From assembly GCF_005508865.1 (NCBI RefSeq), contig NZ_SCOM01000002.1, positions 248,001 to 312,000 on the forward strand: 64,000 bases of DNA. The letters are read 5' to 3'. The position numbers and the translations under genes were made by a program. The stretch is from Pseudomonas sp. F(2018) (GTDB lineage Bacteria; Pseudomonadota; Gammaproteobacteria; Pseudomonadales; Pseudomonadaceae). The notes under the pieces were generated by a model. The model saw only the letters and a list, made by a program, of their open reading frames with translations, made no database searches and was not told where the DNA came from. Of this stretch, positions 32,322 through 42,300 are shown one piece after another. How positions within the stretch are numbered: the stretch's first letter is position 1; each line of letters begins with the position of its first letter.

Positions 32322-33275
32322 ATGCCTATTGTCCTGCCGCCCTGGAACCCATCCGCGCCCCTGCAGCCCCTGCGGCTCGACTGGCTCGCGCGCGCCGCCG
32401 TCGAGGTGGCCGTGCTGCGCCTGGACCTGCTCGATCCGCTGATCTCCGGTAACAAATGGTTCAAGCTCAAGCCGCATCTCGAGGCTGCCGCGGTTGCGGG
32501 CGCCGACGGTCTGATCAGCCTGGGCGGCGCTCATTCCAATCACCTGCATGCCCTGGCCGCGGCCGGCCGGCGCTTCGGTTTCGAAACCGTCGGCCTGCTG
32601 CGCGGCGAGCCCCAGGCCACGCCCACGACCCGCGATCTGCAGGAGTGCGGCATGTGTCTGCACTGGCTCGGCTACGCCGGCTATCGCGACCGGCATCGTG
32701 CGGACTTCTGGCAGCCCTGGCGCGAGCGCTATCCACGGCTGCTGCCGGTGAGCGAAGGCGGTGGCGGTCTTCTGGCGGCCCGGGCCTGCGCAGCTATAGT
32801 CGAGTTGGCCAGGGCGCAGTTGGCCGAGCTGGGCTGGGACGACTACCACGGCTGGTGGCTGGCCGCCGGCACCGGTACCACGGCGGCCGGGCTGGTGCTG
32901 GCCGAAGGCGGCGAACGCCAGGTGCACGTGGCCATGGCGGTGCCGTCCGGTCATGGCGTGGAGAGCCAGCTGCAGGCCATCCTGCATGAGGCGGGGCGGG
33001 TCGATGCGGGCTACCGTCTGCTGGACGCCAGTCGTGGCGGTTTCGGCAGGATCGATGGGCCATTGGCGCAGTGCATCGATGATTGTGAGCGAGCCGGCGG
33101 ACTGCCGCTGGAGCCGCTCTACACGGGCAAGGCCATGCTGGCATTGCGCGGCGAGGTGGAGGCCGGTTACTTTGCTCCGGGTACGCGCCTGCTGTTGCTC
33201 CATACCGGAGGCTTGCAGGGGCGCCGGGCCATGGCCCAACGCCTGGAAGAACTGGCAGCAGTACGCCAAGAATAA
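32322..33275 (+). CDS. ACC deaminase / D-cysteine desulfhydrase family PLP enzyme
   Basis: A 317-residue fold-type II PLP enzyme. The PLP lysine is Lys45 in SGNKWFKLK. The segment SLGGAHSNHLHALAAAGRRFG is the substrate-binding SxxSNH region of the family, and GTGTTAAGL binds the phosphate. Members deaminate 1-aminocyclopropane-1-carboxylate or break down D-cysteine; which substrate applies cannot be read from the sequence. No clear ribosome binding site precedes ATG 32322, but the family N-terminus starts close to it. It lies 16 bases before the next gene and is probably cotranscribed with it. Confidence 0.8.
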   Translation: MPIVLPPWNPSAPLQPLRLDWLARAAVEVAVLRLDLLDPLISGNKWFKLKPHLEAAAVAGADGLISLGGAHSNHLHALAAAGRRFGFETVGLLRGEPQATPTTRDLQECGMCLHWLGYAGYRDRHRADFWQPWRERYPRLLPVSEGGGGLLAARACAAIVELARAQLAELGWDDYHGWWLAAGTGTTAAGLVLAEGGERQVHVAMAVPSGHGVESQLQAILHEAGRVDAGYRLLDASRGGFGRIDGPLAQCIDDCERAGGLPLEPLYTGKAMLALRGEVEAGYFAPGTRLLLLHTGGLQGRRAMAQRLEELAAVRQE

Positions 33276-33291
33276 TGAAGGACAGGTGTCG

Positions 33292-34401
33292 ATGACCGAG
33301 CCGCTGAATCCCGAACAGCTGCGCAGCTTTACCCCGCTCAACGTGCTCTCCGAGCAGCAATGGCGCGAGTTGCGTCCCCAGCTGGTGCCACAGCCGCTAT
33401 TGGCCGGCCAGCTGCTGTTCCGCCAGGGCGACCAGGCCCGCACCACCTATTACCTGCTGTCCGGCGAGCTGCTGTTGCGCGATGCCGACGGCCGCGAGGA
33501 GCGCCTGCAGGCTGGCAGCGAGGCCAGCTGCCATCCGCTCTCGCCGACCCTGCCGCGCCAGCACGAGGCGCGCGCGCTGAGCGACGTCAGCGTACTGGCC
33601 CTGGACAGCGCCAATCTCAGCCGCCTGCTGACCTGGCGTCTGGCCTACCAGGACCTGTTGCTGGACCTGGGCAGCAACGGCGACGACGTCGAGTGGTTGG
33701 AACGCCTGCTGGAAAACCCGTTGTTCACCAAGGTGCCGCCGGCCAACGTGCGCGCCATGCTCGAGCGCCTGCGCCCGATCGATCTGCCGACCGGCAGCCG
33801 GGTGCTGGTGGAGGGCGAGGGCGGCGACTGCTGCTACTTCCTCAAGAGTGGTCGCGCCGAGGTGTTCCGCGCGGGTGAGGGTGGCCGCCAGGTGCTGGCC
33901 GAGTTGGATGTCGGCGCCTGCTTCGGCGAGGAGGCGCTGCTCTCCGATCAGCCACGCAACGCCACCGTGACCATGATCGAGCCCGGCATGGTGCTGCGTC
34001 TGGATCGCCATGACTTCTTCGCTCTGCTCAAGGCGCCGGTGGTCGACGAAGTGTCGTTCGGCGAGGCCGCGCGCCTGTTGTCGAGCGGCGCCCAGTGGCT
34101 GGACGTGCGCCTGCAGGAGGAGTACGAACGCGGTCATGCGCAGCAGTCGCTGAACATGCCGCTGCACCTGCTGCGTCTGAAGGTGCGCCTGCTGGACAAA
34201 GGCAAGACCTACCTGTGCTACTGCGACAGCGGCAAACGCAGCGCCAGCGCCGTGTTCCTGCTGTCGCAGATGGGCTTCTCAGCCTACGCCCTGCGCGACG
34301 GCCTGGATGCGCTGCCGGCGGTACAGCGTGGCGCGCTGCTGTGCGAGAACGGCCCGGGCTACCTGGCCCGCTCCGGCGGGCGCACCGAACGCAGCCACTG
34401 A
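33292..34401 (+). CDS. Fusion of two cyclic-nucleotide-binding-like domains with a rhodanese domain
   Basis: A 369-residue soluble protein. Residues about 20-115 and 135-245 are two cNMP-binding-type beta barrels; the second has the more complete phosphate-binding cassette (GACFGEEALLSDQPRNATVTM). Residues about 255-350 are a rhodanese domain with the active loop CDSGKRS after YLCY, so the sulfur-carrying cysteine and the CxxGxR shape are present. No DNA-binding or kinase domain is attached, so it is not a CRP-type regulator. It could join a nucleotide signal to sulfur transfer or redox sensing; this is inference. It converges on the DUF1853 gene with only 3 bases between the ends. Confidence 0.82.
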   Translation: MTEPLNPEQLRSFTPLNVLSEQQWRELRPQLVPQPLLAGQLLFRQGDQARTTYYLLSGELLLRDADGREERLQAGSEASCHPLSPTLPRQHEARALSDVSVLALDSANLSRLLTWRLAYQDLLLDLGSNGDDVEWLERLLENPLFTKVPPANVRAMLERLRPIDLPTGSRVLVEGEGGDCCYFLKSGRAEVFRAGEGGRQVLAELDVGACFGEEALLSDQPRNATVTMIEPGMVLRLDRHDFFALLKAPVVDEVSFGEAARLLSSGAQWLDVRLQEEYERGHAQQSLNMPLHLLRLKVRLLDKGKTYLCYCDSGKRSASAVFLLSQMGFSAYALRDGLDALPAVQRGALLCENGPGYLARSGGRTERSH

Positions 34402-34404
34402 TAC

Positions 34405-35334
34405 CTAGCGCGGGGCGCAGTGCGGCCACTGGTCGTTGACCAGAAACAGCCGTTCGCCCTCGCGCCATTCATCGCCATCCCGCTCCAGACGCACCAGCAG
34501 CTGTGCCGGTGCCTGCTCAGGCAATCCCTCCATCCATACCGCCAGTTGTGCGAGCGACCAGAGTGCTGACGATGGCACGCGCGCCGGCGCCAGCCAGGCC
34601 TGCCTAGCCAGGGGCTGCCAGTGCTGCCCCGCCGTGGCAAGCCGCGCCCAGTCGCCGCGGCGCAACCAGCGCCCGCGCAGGTGCTCGGGGTTGCAGCCCG
34701 AGGGCGGGTGGCAGTCGCCGGGCCAGGGATAGAAAAGGTAGCCACTCAGCCAGGCGGCGGAGCGGGGCGGCTGCGTTGTCAGCTGCGCCAGCGTTGCCCG
34801 GGCCGCCGGGCTGGACGCCAGCGGCAACTGATGGCGGGCCAGATGGTTCAGCTTGAGTCCCAGGCGATCCTCGCTGGACGGCCCGAGCCAGTTGGCGGCA
34901 TCCATACCGGGCTGCTGATCCGGCCCCAGATACAGCTTGATCGCCAGCTCCAGGTGGTGCACGCCTTCGTCGTCCTGCAGCAGCAGGTCCAGTTCGCCCA
35001 GCGTGTGGCCGGCCTGGCGTATCGGCAGATTGGCGGCCAGCAGCCGCACGTCCGGGGCTGCCTGCAGGGCGAACTGCCACAGTCGTTCGTAATAGCGGCC
35101 GAGGCGGCTGGAGCCGTTGGCCAGGTGCTCGCGCAGTGCCGCGCTGTGCGCTTCTTGGTGCAGCAGCCAGTCGACCAGGCGCTGTGGTTCGGCGAGCCAG
35201 CGACTGGCGGCCAGTGGATGGCGCAGGGGTAGCTCGCTGCCATCGAGCAGGGCGGGAGAGAGCAGGGCCCAGGCCAGGTCACGCACCTGGGGCTGGCGCA
35301 GCTGCGCCAATAGGTCATCCAGCGGCAGATTCAT
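34405..35334 (-). CDS. DUF1853 family protein
   Basis: A 309-residue conserved protein. ANLPIRQAGHTLGELDLLLQD followed by HHLELAIKLYLG is typical of DUF1853. The order D-x-L-L then E-x-x-x-K on neighbouring strands recalls PD-(D/E)XK nuclease folds, but this is only a resemblance seen by eye. The ATG at 35334 is preferred over earlier in-frame starts because the conserved part begins immediately after it. It is divergent from nadK with an 82-base spacer. Function unknown. Confidence 0.75.
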   Translation of the reverse strand: MNLPLDDLLAQLRQPQVRDLAWALLSPALLDGSELPLRHPLAASRWLAEPQRLVDWLLHQEAHSAALREHLANGSSRLGRYYERLWQFALQAAPDVRLLAANLPIRQAGHTLGELDLLLQDDEGVHHLELAIKLYLGPDQQPGMDAANWLGPSSEDRLGLKLNHLARHQLPLASSPAARATLAQLTTQPPRSAAWLSGYLFYPWPGDCHPPSGCNPEHLRGRWLRRGDWARLATAGQHWQPLARQAWLAPARVPSSALWSLAQLAVWMEGLPEQAPAQLLVRLERDGDEWREGERLFLVNDQWPHCAPR

Positions 35335-35416
35335 CGGCCGAGCATAGCCGAGGCGGTTTGCTGCGATCAGCGGCTTTCGCCCATAATCCGGCAACTCCCC
35401 CGTTGCAGAGCGCCCC

Positions 35417-36304
<888 letters not shown>

Positions 36305-36305
36305 G

Positions 36306-37280
36306 ATGCTCCTCGACAGCGGGCGCGGCTACGATCTGATCGGCGACGTGCACGGCTGCGGGCGCAGCCTGGCGCGCTTGCTCGAGCAGATGGGCTACCG
36401 CCAGCAGGGCGGCGTCTGGCGTCACCCTCGGCGCATGGCGCTGTTCCTGGGGGACCTGATCGACCGCGGCCCGCGCATCCGCGAGGCGCTGCACCTGGTG
36501 CATGCCATGGTCGAGGCCGGCCAGGCCCTGTGCATCATGGGCAATCACGAATACAACGCACTCGGCTGGTACACCGAGGCGCCGCCGGACAGCGAGCGGC
36601 GCCATGTGCGCGAACACACGCCGCGCCACGAGCGGCTGCTGCAGCAGACCTTCCGCCAGTTCGCCGAACATCCGCAGGACTGGCGCGACTTCCTCGACTG
36701 GTTCCAGCAGATGCCGCTGTTCATCGACGCCGGGCGCTTCCGCCTGGTGCATGCCTGCTGGGATGACAGCCTGATCGGCGCGCTCAAGGCCGATTACCCG
36801 GACGGCCGCATCGACCGCGACTTCGTGGTGGCCTCGGCGGTGCCGGGCAGCTTCGCCAACCGGGTGTTCGAGCGCCTGCTGCGTGGCACCGACCTGCGCC
36901 TGCCCCAGGGCCTGACCCTGACCAGCGAGGAAGGCTTCACCCGCGCCTACTTCCGCACCAAGTTCTGGGAAGACGACCCGCAGACCTACGGCGACGTGGT
37001 GTTCCAGCCCGACGCCTTGCCCGACAACGTGGCCAGCCTGCCGCTGACTCAGACCGACAAGGGCCGCCTGCTGCAGTACGGCCTGGACGAGCCGATGCTG
37101 TTCGTCGGCCACTACTGGCGTCGCGGTCGCCCGGCGCCGCTGCGGCCCAACCTGGCCTGCCTGGACTACAGCGCGGTGATGTACGGCAAGCTGGTGGCCT
37201 ATCGGTTGGATGACGAGCTGCAGATCGACCCGAACAAGTTCGTCTGGGTCGAGGTCGAGCGGCCGGAGGCACCGCAATGA
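36306..37280 (+). CDS. Metallophosphoesterase (PrpE/ApaH-like)
   Basis: A 324-residue calcineurin-type phosphatase. The metal-binding motifs are in order: GDVHG (13-17), GDLIDRG (49-55), GNHE (79-82), and later LVHACWDDS and VGHYWRRG. It resembles the symmetrical Ap4A hydrolase/protein phosphatase group, but its substrate is unknown. It is one base after nadK and overlaps the rhomboid gene by 4 bases (ATGA). Coupling with NAD kinase is a repeated feature of Pseudomonas, but no mechanism is known to me. Confidence 0.85.
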   Translation: MLLDSGRGYDLIGDVHGCGRSLARLLEQMGYRQQGGVWRHPRRMALFLGDLIDRGPRIREALHLVHAMVEAGQALCIMGNHEYNALGWYTEAPPDSERRHVREHTPRHERLLQQTFRQFAEHPQDWRDFLDWFQQMPLFIDAGRFRLVHACWDDSLIGALKADYPDGRIDRDFVVASAVPGSFANRVFERLLRGTDLRLPQGLTLTSEEGFTRAYFRTKFWEDDPQTYGDVVFQPDALPDNVASLPLTQTDKGRLLQYGLDEPMLFVGHYWRRGRPAPLRPNLACLDYSAVMYGKLVAYRLDDELQIDPNKFVWVEVERPEAPQ

Positions 37281-38137
37281 GTCGGGTAGAGGCGCTGCGT
37301 TGCCCCTTGCAGGAAGACCTCAGCGGTTTTGTCGGCCTGTTGCGCCGCCTGCAGGTGCCGCACCGGGTCAGCGAGGAGCGTGACAGCCAGGTGCTCTGGG
37401 TGCCGGCCGGCTCATTGGCCGAGCAGGTGCGTGCGCTGTACCTGCGTTACCCGCAGGGTGCCGATGAGGCGGAACTGCCGACGCCTGCGCAGCCGGCTCG
37501 CCCGGGCTTCGTGGCACAGCTGCGCGCCAGCTGGATGACGGCGCTGGTGCTGCTGGCGACACTGGTGGTCGCAGCCATCACCCTGCTGGGTGAAAATTTC
37601 ACCACCCTGCGCTGGCTGAGCTTCCAGGATTTCCATATTCAGGGTGAGTACATCTATTTCCAGCCGTGGTTGGCCAGCCTGGAGGCAGGGCAGTGGTGGC
37701 GACTGGTGTCGCCCATGTTCATTCACTTCGGCGTGCTGCACCTGACAATGAACGGCATGTGGTACTGGGAACTGGGGCGGCGCATCGAGGCACGCCAGAG
37801 CGGCTGGGCGCTCCTGGGCCTGAGCCTGCTGTTCGGCCTGCTGTCCAACTTCGCCCAGTTCTGGTTTGGCGGCCCTTCATTGTTCGGCGGCCTGTCCGGT
37901 GTGCTCTACGGTCTGCTCGGCTATTGCTGGATCTTCCAGCTGCTGGCACCGACCCCGGCCTACGCGCTGCCGCGCGGCGTGCTGGCGATGATGCTGATCT
38001 GGCTGCTGGTCTGCCTGTCCGGGGTGATCGACACCCTGGGCTTCGGCTCCATCGCCAACGCCGCCCACGTCGGCGGGCTGGCCGCCGGATGTGCCGCCGG
38101 CCTGATCGGCGGTGCACTGGCGCGTGCGCGCCGGTAA
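37277..38137 (+). CDS. Rhomboid intramembrane serine protease (GlpG-like)
   Basis: A 286-residue rhomboid. The N-terminal 85 residues form a soluble domain; six membrane segments follow. The catalytic Ser207 is in GLSGVLYG and His264 is in NAAHVGG, both in membrane helices. HFGVLHLTMNGMWYWELG carries the conserved loop-1 HxxxN region. Cuts membrane proteins within or next to the bilayer; natural substrates are unknown. Translationally coupled to the phosphatase gene. Confidence 0.92.
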   Translation: MSRVEALRCPLQEDLSGFVGLLRRLQVPHRVSEERDSQVLWVPAGSLAEQVRALYLRYPQGADEAELPTPAQPARPGFVAQLRASWMTALVLLATLVVAAITLLGENFTTLRWLSFQDFHIQGEYIYFQPWLASLEAGQWWRLVSPMFIHFGVLHLTMNGMWYWELGRRIEARQSGWALLGLSLLFGLLSNFAQFWFGGPSLFGGLSGVLYGLLGYCWIFQLLAPTPAYALPRGVLAMMLIWLLVCLSGVIDTLGFGSIANAAHVGGLAAGCAAGLIGGALARARR

Positions 38138-38179
38138 ACTTGGCCCCCTGTTTAGCTTCCCGCTGTCGGAGTTCCCCGG

Positions 38180-38443
38180 ATGTCGTCCTTTGCCGAAATG
38201 ATCGAGAACATCACCCCCGAGATCTACCAGAGCCTCAAGCTGGCGGTGGAAATCGGCAAGTGGCCGGACGGCCGCAAGCTGACCCAGGAGCAGAAGGAGC
38301 TGTCGCTGCAGGCCATGATCGCCTGGGAAGTGCAGAACCTGCCCGAGGAAGAGCGCACCGGCTACATGGGCCCGCAGGAGTGCCAGTCCCACGCCGAGCC
38401 GATCCCCAACCTGCTGTTCAAATCCAACGACACCCTGCACTGA
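38180..38443 (+). CDS. YeaC family protein (DUF1315)
   Basis: An 87-residue soluble protein with the DUF1315 pattern: FAEMIENITPEIYQSLKLAV, GKWPDGRKLT and the acidic PEEERTGYMG. CGGAG lies 8 bases before the ATG. The function of the family is unknown. The stop overlaps the next start (TGATG), so it is coupled with the DUF2797 gene, and the same pair occurs in other Pseudomonas. Confidence 0.85.
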   Translation: MSSFAEMIENITPEIYQSLKLAVEIGKWPDGRKLTQEQKELSLQAMIAWEVQNLPEEERTGYMGPQECQSHAEPIPNLLFKSNDTLH

Positions 38444-39285
38444 TGACCCAGGCCATGAACGAGCTGGGCCGCGGTGCGCTGAGCAAGATGACCATCCGCC
38501 TGGGCGAGACGGCGCAATACGCCTTCCGCCTGGACGACACCGAGGTCCCGGTCAACCCGCTGCTGGGCAAACGCATCCGCCTGGAGTTCCTCGGCGCGAT
38601 CCATTGCAGCCACTGCGGGCGCAAGACCAAGAAGAGCTTCGCCCAGGGCTACTGCTATCCCTGCTTCACCAAGCTGGCCCAGTGCGACAGCTGCATCATG
38701 AGTCCGGAGAAGTGCCACCACGAGCAGGGCACTTGCCGCGAGCCGGGTTGGGGCGAGCAGTACTGCATGACCGATCATGTGGTCTACCTGGCCAACTCCT
38801 CCGGGATCAAGGTCGGCATCACCCGCGCCACCCAGCTGCCGACCCGCTGGCTGGACCAGGGCGCCAGCCAGGCGCTGCCGATCTTCCGCGTGGCCACCCG
38901 CCAGCAGTCGGGCTTCGTCGAAGACCTGCTGCGCACCCAGGTGGCGGACAAGACCAACTGGCGCGCCCTGCTCAAGGGCGATGCCGAGCCCGTCGACCTC
39001 GCCGGCGTGCGTGAGCAACTGATGAGCAGCTGCGCTGAAGGCATCGCCGCGCTGCAGCAGCGCTTCGGCCTGCAGGCGATCCAGCCGGTCAGCGATGTCG
39101 AGGTGCTGGAAATCCGCTACCCGGTCGATGCCTACCCGACCAAGGTCGCCAGTCATGATCTGGAGAAGACCCCGGTGGTGGAGGGTATCCTCAAGGGCAT
39201 CAAGGGCCAGTACCTGATTCTCGACACGGGCGTGATCAATCTGCGCAAATACACGGCCTACCAGGTCGCCGTACTCACCGAATAA
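38443..39285 (+). CDS. DUF2797 family protein with zinc-ribbon cysteines
   Basis: A 280-residue protein. The N-terminal third has a cysteine-rich block, CSHCGRKTKKSFAQGYCYPC then CDSCIMSPEKCHHEQGTC, which probably holds two zinc ions. The middle part, VVYLANSSGIKVGITRATQLPTR, looks like a GIY-YIG-type fold: Y-L-A ... K-V-G-I-T. The end has VSDVEVLEIRYPV and LKGIKGQYLILDTGVINLRKY. The start is the ATG overlapping the yeaC stop; an ATG 12 bases later is the alternative. A nucleic-acid role would fit both features but is unproven. Confidence 0.8.
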   Translation: MTQAMNELGRGALSKMTIRLGETAQYAFRLDDTEVPVNPLLGKRIRLEFLGAIHCSHCGRKTKKSFAQGYCYPCFTKLAQCDSCIMSPEKCHHEQGTCREPGWGEQYCMTDHVVYLANSSGIKVGITRATQLPTRWLDQGASQALPIFRVATRQQSGFVEDLLRTQVADKTNWRALLKGDAEPVDLAGVREQLMSSCAEGIAALQQRFGLQAIQPVSDVEVLEIRYPVDAYPTKVASHDLEKTPVVEGILKGIKGQYLILDTGVINLRKYTAYQVAVLTE

Positions 39286-39299
39286 GAGGCCACAAGCCG

Positions 39300-41957
39300 A
39301 TGCGTACCGAACAGCCGAAAATGATCTACCTCAAGGACTATCAGGCGCCGGACTACCTGATCGACGAGACCCATCTGACCTTCGAGCTGTACGAGGACCA
39401 CAGCCTGGTCCACGCGCAACTGGTGATGCGCCGCAATCCGGCCCTGGGCGCCGGCCTGCCGCCGCTGGTGCTCGACGGCCAGCAGCTGGAGCTGGTCCGC
39501 GTGTCCCTGGACGACCGCGAGCTGGCTGCCTCCGACTACCAGCTGACAGACAGCCACCTGACCCTGCAGCCGACGCAAGAACGCTTCGTCATCGACAGCA
39601 CGGTGCGCATCCACCCGGAGAGCAACACCGCACTGGAGGGCCTGTACAAGTCCAGCGGCATGTTCTGCACCCAGTGCGAGGCCGAAGGCTTCCGCAAGAT
39701 CACCTACTACCTCGACCGCCCGGACGTGATGAGCAAGTTCACCACCACGCTCTCCGCCGAGCAGCACAGCTACCCGGTGCTGCTGTCCAACGGCAACCCG
39801 ATCGCCAGCGGCAGCGAAGGTGACGGCCGCCACTGGGCGACCTGGGAAGATCCGTTCATGAAGCCGGCCTACCTGTTCGCCCTGGTCGCCGGTGACCTGT
39901 GGTGCGTGGAAGACAGCTTCACCACCATGAGCGCCCGCGAAGTCACCCTGCGCATCTATGTCGAGCCGGAGAACATCGACAAGGTGCAGCACGCCATGGA
40001 CAGCCTGAAGAAGTCGATGAAGTGGGACGAGGAGGTGTACGGGCGCGAGTACGACCTGGACATCTTCATGATCGTCGCGGTCAACGACTTCAACATGGGT
40101 GCCATGGAGAACAAGGGCCTCAATATCTTCAACTCCAGCTGCGTGCTGGCCCGCGCCGAGACCGCTACCGATGCCGCCCACCAGCGCGTCGAGGCGGTGG
40201 TGGCCCACGAGTACTTCCACAACTGGTCGGGCAACCGCGTGACCTGCCGCGACTGGTTCCAGCTGTCGCTCAAGGAAGGCTTCACCGTGTTCCGTGACGC
40301 CGAGTTCAGCGCCGACATGAACTCGCGCACGGTCAAGCGCATCGAGGACGTGGCCTACCTGCGTACCCACCAGTTCGCCGAGGATGCCGGCCCGATGGCC
40401 CACCCTGTGCGCCCGGATGCGTACATGGAGATCTCCAACTTCTACACCCTGACCATCTACGAGAAGGGTTCCGAAGTGCTGCGCATGATCCACACCCTGC
40501 TGGGCGCCGAGACCTTCCGCAAGGGCTCGGACCTTTACTTTGCGCGCCACGACGGCCAGGCGGTGACCTGCGACGACTTCGTCAAGGCCATGGAAGATGC
40601 CAGCGGCGTCGACCTGAGCCAGTTCAAGCGCTGGTACACCCAGGCCGGCACCCCGCGCCTGGAGGTCAGCGAGAGCTACGATGCGGCGGCCAACACCTAT
40701 CGCCTGCAGCTGCGCCAGAGCTGCCCGGCCACGCCGGGGCAGAGCGAGAAGCTGCCGTTTGTGATTCCGCTGGAGCTGGCACTGCTCGACGCCCAAGGCC
40801 GCGAGTTGCCGCTGCAGCTGGTCGGTGAGGACAAGCCGGTCGGTCGTTCGCGCGTGCTGCAGGTGACCCAGCCCGAGCAGGCCTTCACCTTCGTCAATCT
40901 CGAGGCCAAACCGCTGCCGTCGCTGCTGCGCGGTTTCAGCGCGCCGGTCAAGCTGAGCTTCCCCTACAGCCGCGACCAGCTGATGTTCCTGATGCAGCAC
41001 GACTCTGACGGCTTCAACCGTTGGGAGGCGGGCCAGCAGCTGTCCGTACAGGTGCTGCAGGAGCTGATCGGCCAGCATCAACGCGGCGAGGCATTGGTGC
41101 TGGATCAGCGTCTGGTCACGGCGCTGCGCAGCGTGCTGGAGAACGAGGCGCTGGATCAGGCCATGGTCGCCGAGATGCTCTCGCTGCCGGGCGAGGCCTA
41201 CCTCACCGAGATCTCCGAAGTGGCCGATGTCGATGCCATCCACGCCGCCCGCGAGTTCGCCCGCGCGCAGCTGGCCGAGGCGCTGTTCGAGCCGCTGTGG
41301 GCGCGCTACCAGGCCAACCGCGAGGTTTCGCGCAACACGCCTTACGTGGCTGAATCCACTCACTTCGCTCGGCGCAGCCTGCAGAACATCGCGCTGTCCT
41401 ACCTGATGCTGACCGGTAAGCCGGAAGTGCTGGCTGCGACGCTAGAGCAGTACGAGGCGTGCGACAACATGACCGAGCGCCTCACCGCATTGGCGGTGCT
41501 GGTCAATTCGTCCTTCGAGGCGGAGAAGGCCAAGGCGCTGCAGGCCTTCGCCGAGCACTTCAAGGACAACGCGCTGGTCATGGACCAGTGGTTCAGCGTG
41601 CAGGCCGCCAGCACTCTGCCGGGCGGCCTGGCTCGCGTGCAGGCGCTGATGCAGCACCCGGCCTTCACCCTGAAGAACCCGAACAAGGTGCGCGCGCTGA
41701 TCGGTGCGTTCGCTGGGCAGAACCTGGTCAACTTCCATGCGGCCGATGGCAGCGGTTACCGTTTCCTGGCCGACCAGGTGATCAGCCTGAACGCCTCCAA
41801 CCCGCAGATCGCCTCGCGCCAGCTGGGCCCGCTGACCCGCTGGCGCAAGTATGACTCCCAGCGTCAGGCTCTGATGCGCGGCGAGCTGGAGCGCATCCTT
41901 GCCTCCGGCGAGCTGTCCAGTGACGTCTACGAGGTGGTCAGCAAGAGCCTGGCCTGA
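39300..41957 (+). CDS. pepN: Aminopeptidase N
   Basis: PepN, a broad-specificity M1 zinc aminopeptidase in peptide turnover. GAMEN (267-271) binds the substrate N-terminus, HEYFHNW (303-309) supplies two zinc ligands and the catalytic Glu, and the third ligand Glu lies 19 residues after the second His (LKEGF). At 885 residues it has all four domains of the E. coli type enzyme. It follows DUF2797 by 14 bases. A 14-bp dyad stands after the stop. Confidence 0.97.
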   Translation: MRTEQPKMIYLKDYQAPDYLIDETHLTFELYEDHSLVHAQLVMRRNPALGAGLPPLVLDGQQLELVRVSLDDRELAASDYQLTDSHLTLQPTQERFVIDSTVRIHPESNTALEGLYKSSGMFCTQCEAEGFRKITYYLDRPDVMSKFTTTLSAEQHSYPVLLSNGNPIASGSEGDGRHWATWEDPFMKPAYLFALVAGDLWCVEDSFTTMSAREVTLRIYVEPENIDKVQHAMDSLKKSMKWDEEVYGREYDLDIFMIVAVNDFNMGAMENKGLNIFNSSCVLARAETATDAAHQRVEAVVAHEYFHNWSGNRVTCRDWFQLSLKEGFTVFRDAEFSADMNSRTVKRIEDVAYLRTHQFAEDAGPMAHPVRPDAYMEISNFYTLTIYEKGSEVLRMIHTLLGAETFRKGSDLYFARHDGQAVTCDDFVKAMEDASGVDLSQFKRWYTQAGTPRLEVSESYDAAANTYRLQLRQSCPATPGQSEKLPFVIPLELALLDAQGRELPLQLVGEDKPVGRSRVLQVTQPEQAFTFVNLEAKPLPSLLRGFSAPVKLSFPYSRDQLMFLMQHDSDGFNRWEAGQQLSVQVLQELIGQHQRGEALVLDQRLVTALRSVLENEALDQAMVAEMLSLPGEAYLTEISEVADVDAIHAAREFARAQLAEALFEPLWARYQANREVSRNTPYVAESTHFARRSLQNIALSYLMLTGKPEVLAATLEQYEACDNMTERLTALAVLVNSSFEAEKAKALQAFAEHFKDNALVMDQWFSVQAASTLPGGLARVQALMQHPAFTLKNPNKVRALIGAFAGQNLVNFHAADGSGYRFLADQVISLNASNPQIASRQLGPLTRWRKYDSQRQALMRGELERILASGELSSDVYEVVSKSLA

Positions 41958-41966
41958 TCGTCGGCT

Positions 41967-41998
41967 GGATGTTACCGAGCGCTTGCTCGGTAGCATCC
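41967..41998 (+). terminator. Terminator-like hairpin after pepN
   Basis: GGATGTTACCGAGC (41967-41980), loop GCTT, GCTCGGTAGCATCC (41985-41998): a 14-bp stem with one T-G pair. There is no T run, so it may rely on Rho or be a weak terminator. Confidence 0.55.
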
Positions 41999-42300
41999 GC
42001 TGTTACTGCGCTGTTTCCTTTTCTCCTGGTCAGTTTTCACTGATCGCAAGAGCCCCGCCCCAGACGCTTTCTCCTAAAAAATACGAGCGGAATCACAAGG
42101 TTAGATAGCGCCAGTCGGGCGACAAATTGAGACATCCTCAGGCGACATTGGCCATATTTGGAACTGGCATGCCTGGCATCGAAAAACTCTCGCTGAATCT
42201 GGTTTCTTGGTATCGATCTTGAATAGTCCCGCGTCGGCCGAGAGCCGGGCGCGCCCGGCAAATCGGACATAACAAGAACAATCTATTCATGGAGTTGCCG
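41999..42300 (+). other. Non-coding leader before the DUF1302 gene
   Basis: About 300 bases of lower G+C than the neighbours. No gene could be supported. It contains the palindrome GGCATGCC inside TGGCATGCCTGGCAT (42165-42179), and a dyad GTCGGGCGAC. GG and GC spacing does not meet the -24/-12 rule for sigma-54. Probably a regulated promoter region with a long leader. Confidence 0.4.

Noticed and set aside
42165..42190. TGGCATGCCTGGCATC as a sigma-54 promoter
   Set aside because: The GG and GC pairs are not ten bases apart in any register, so the -24/-12 rule is not met.
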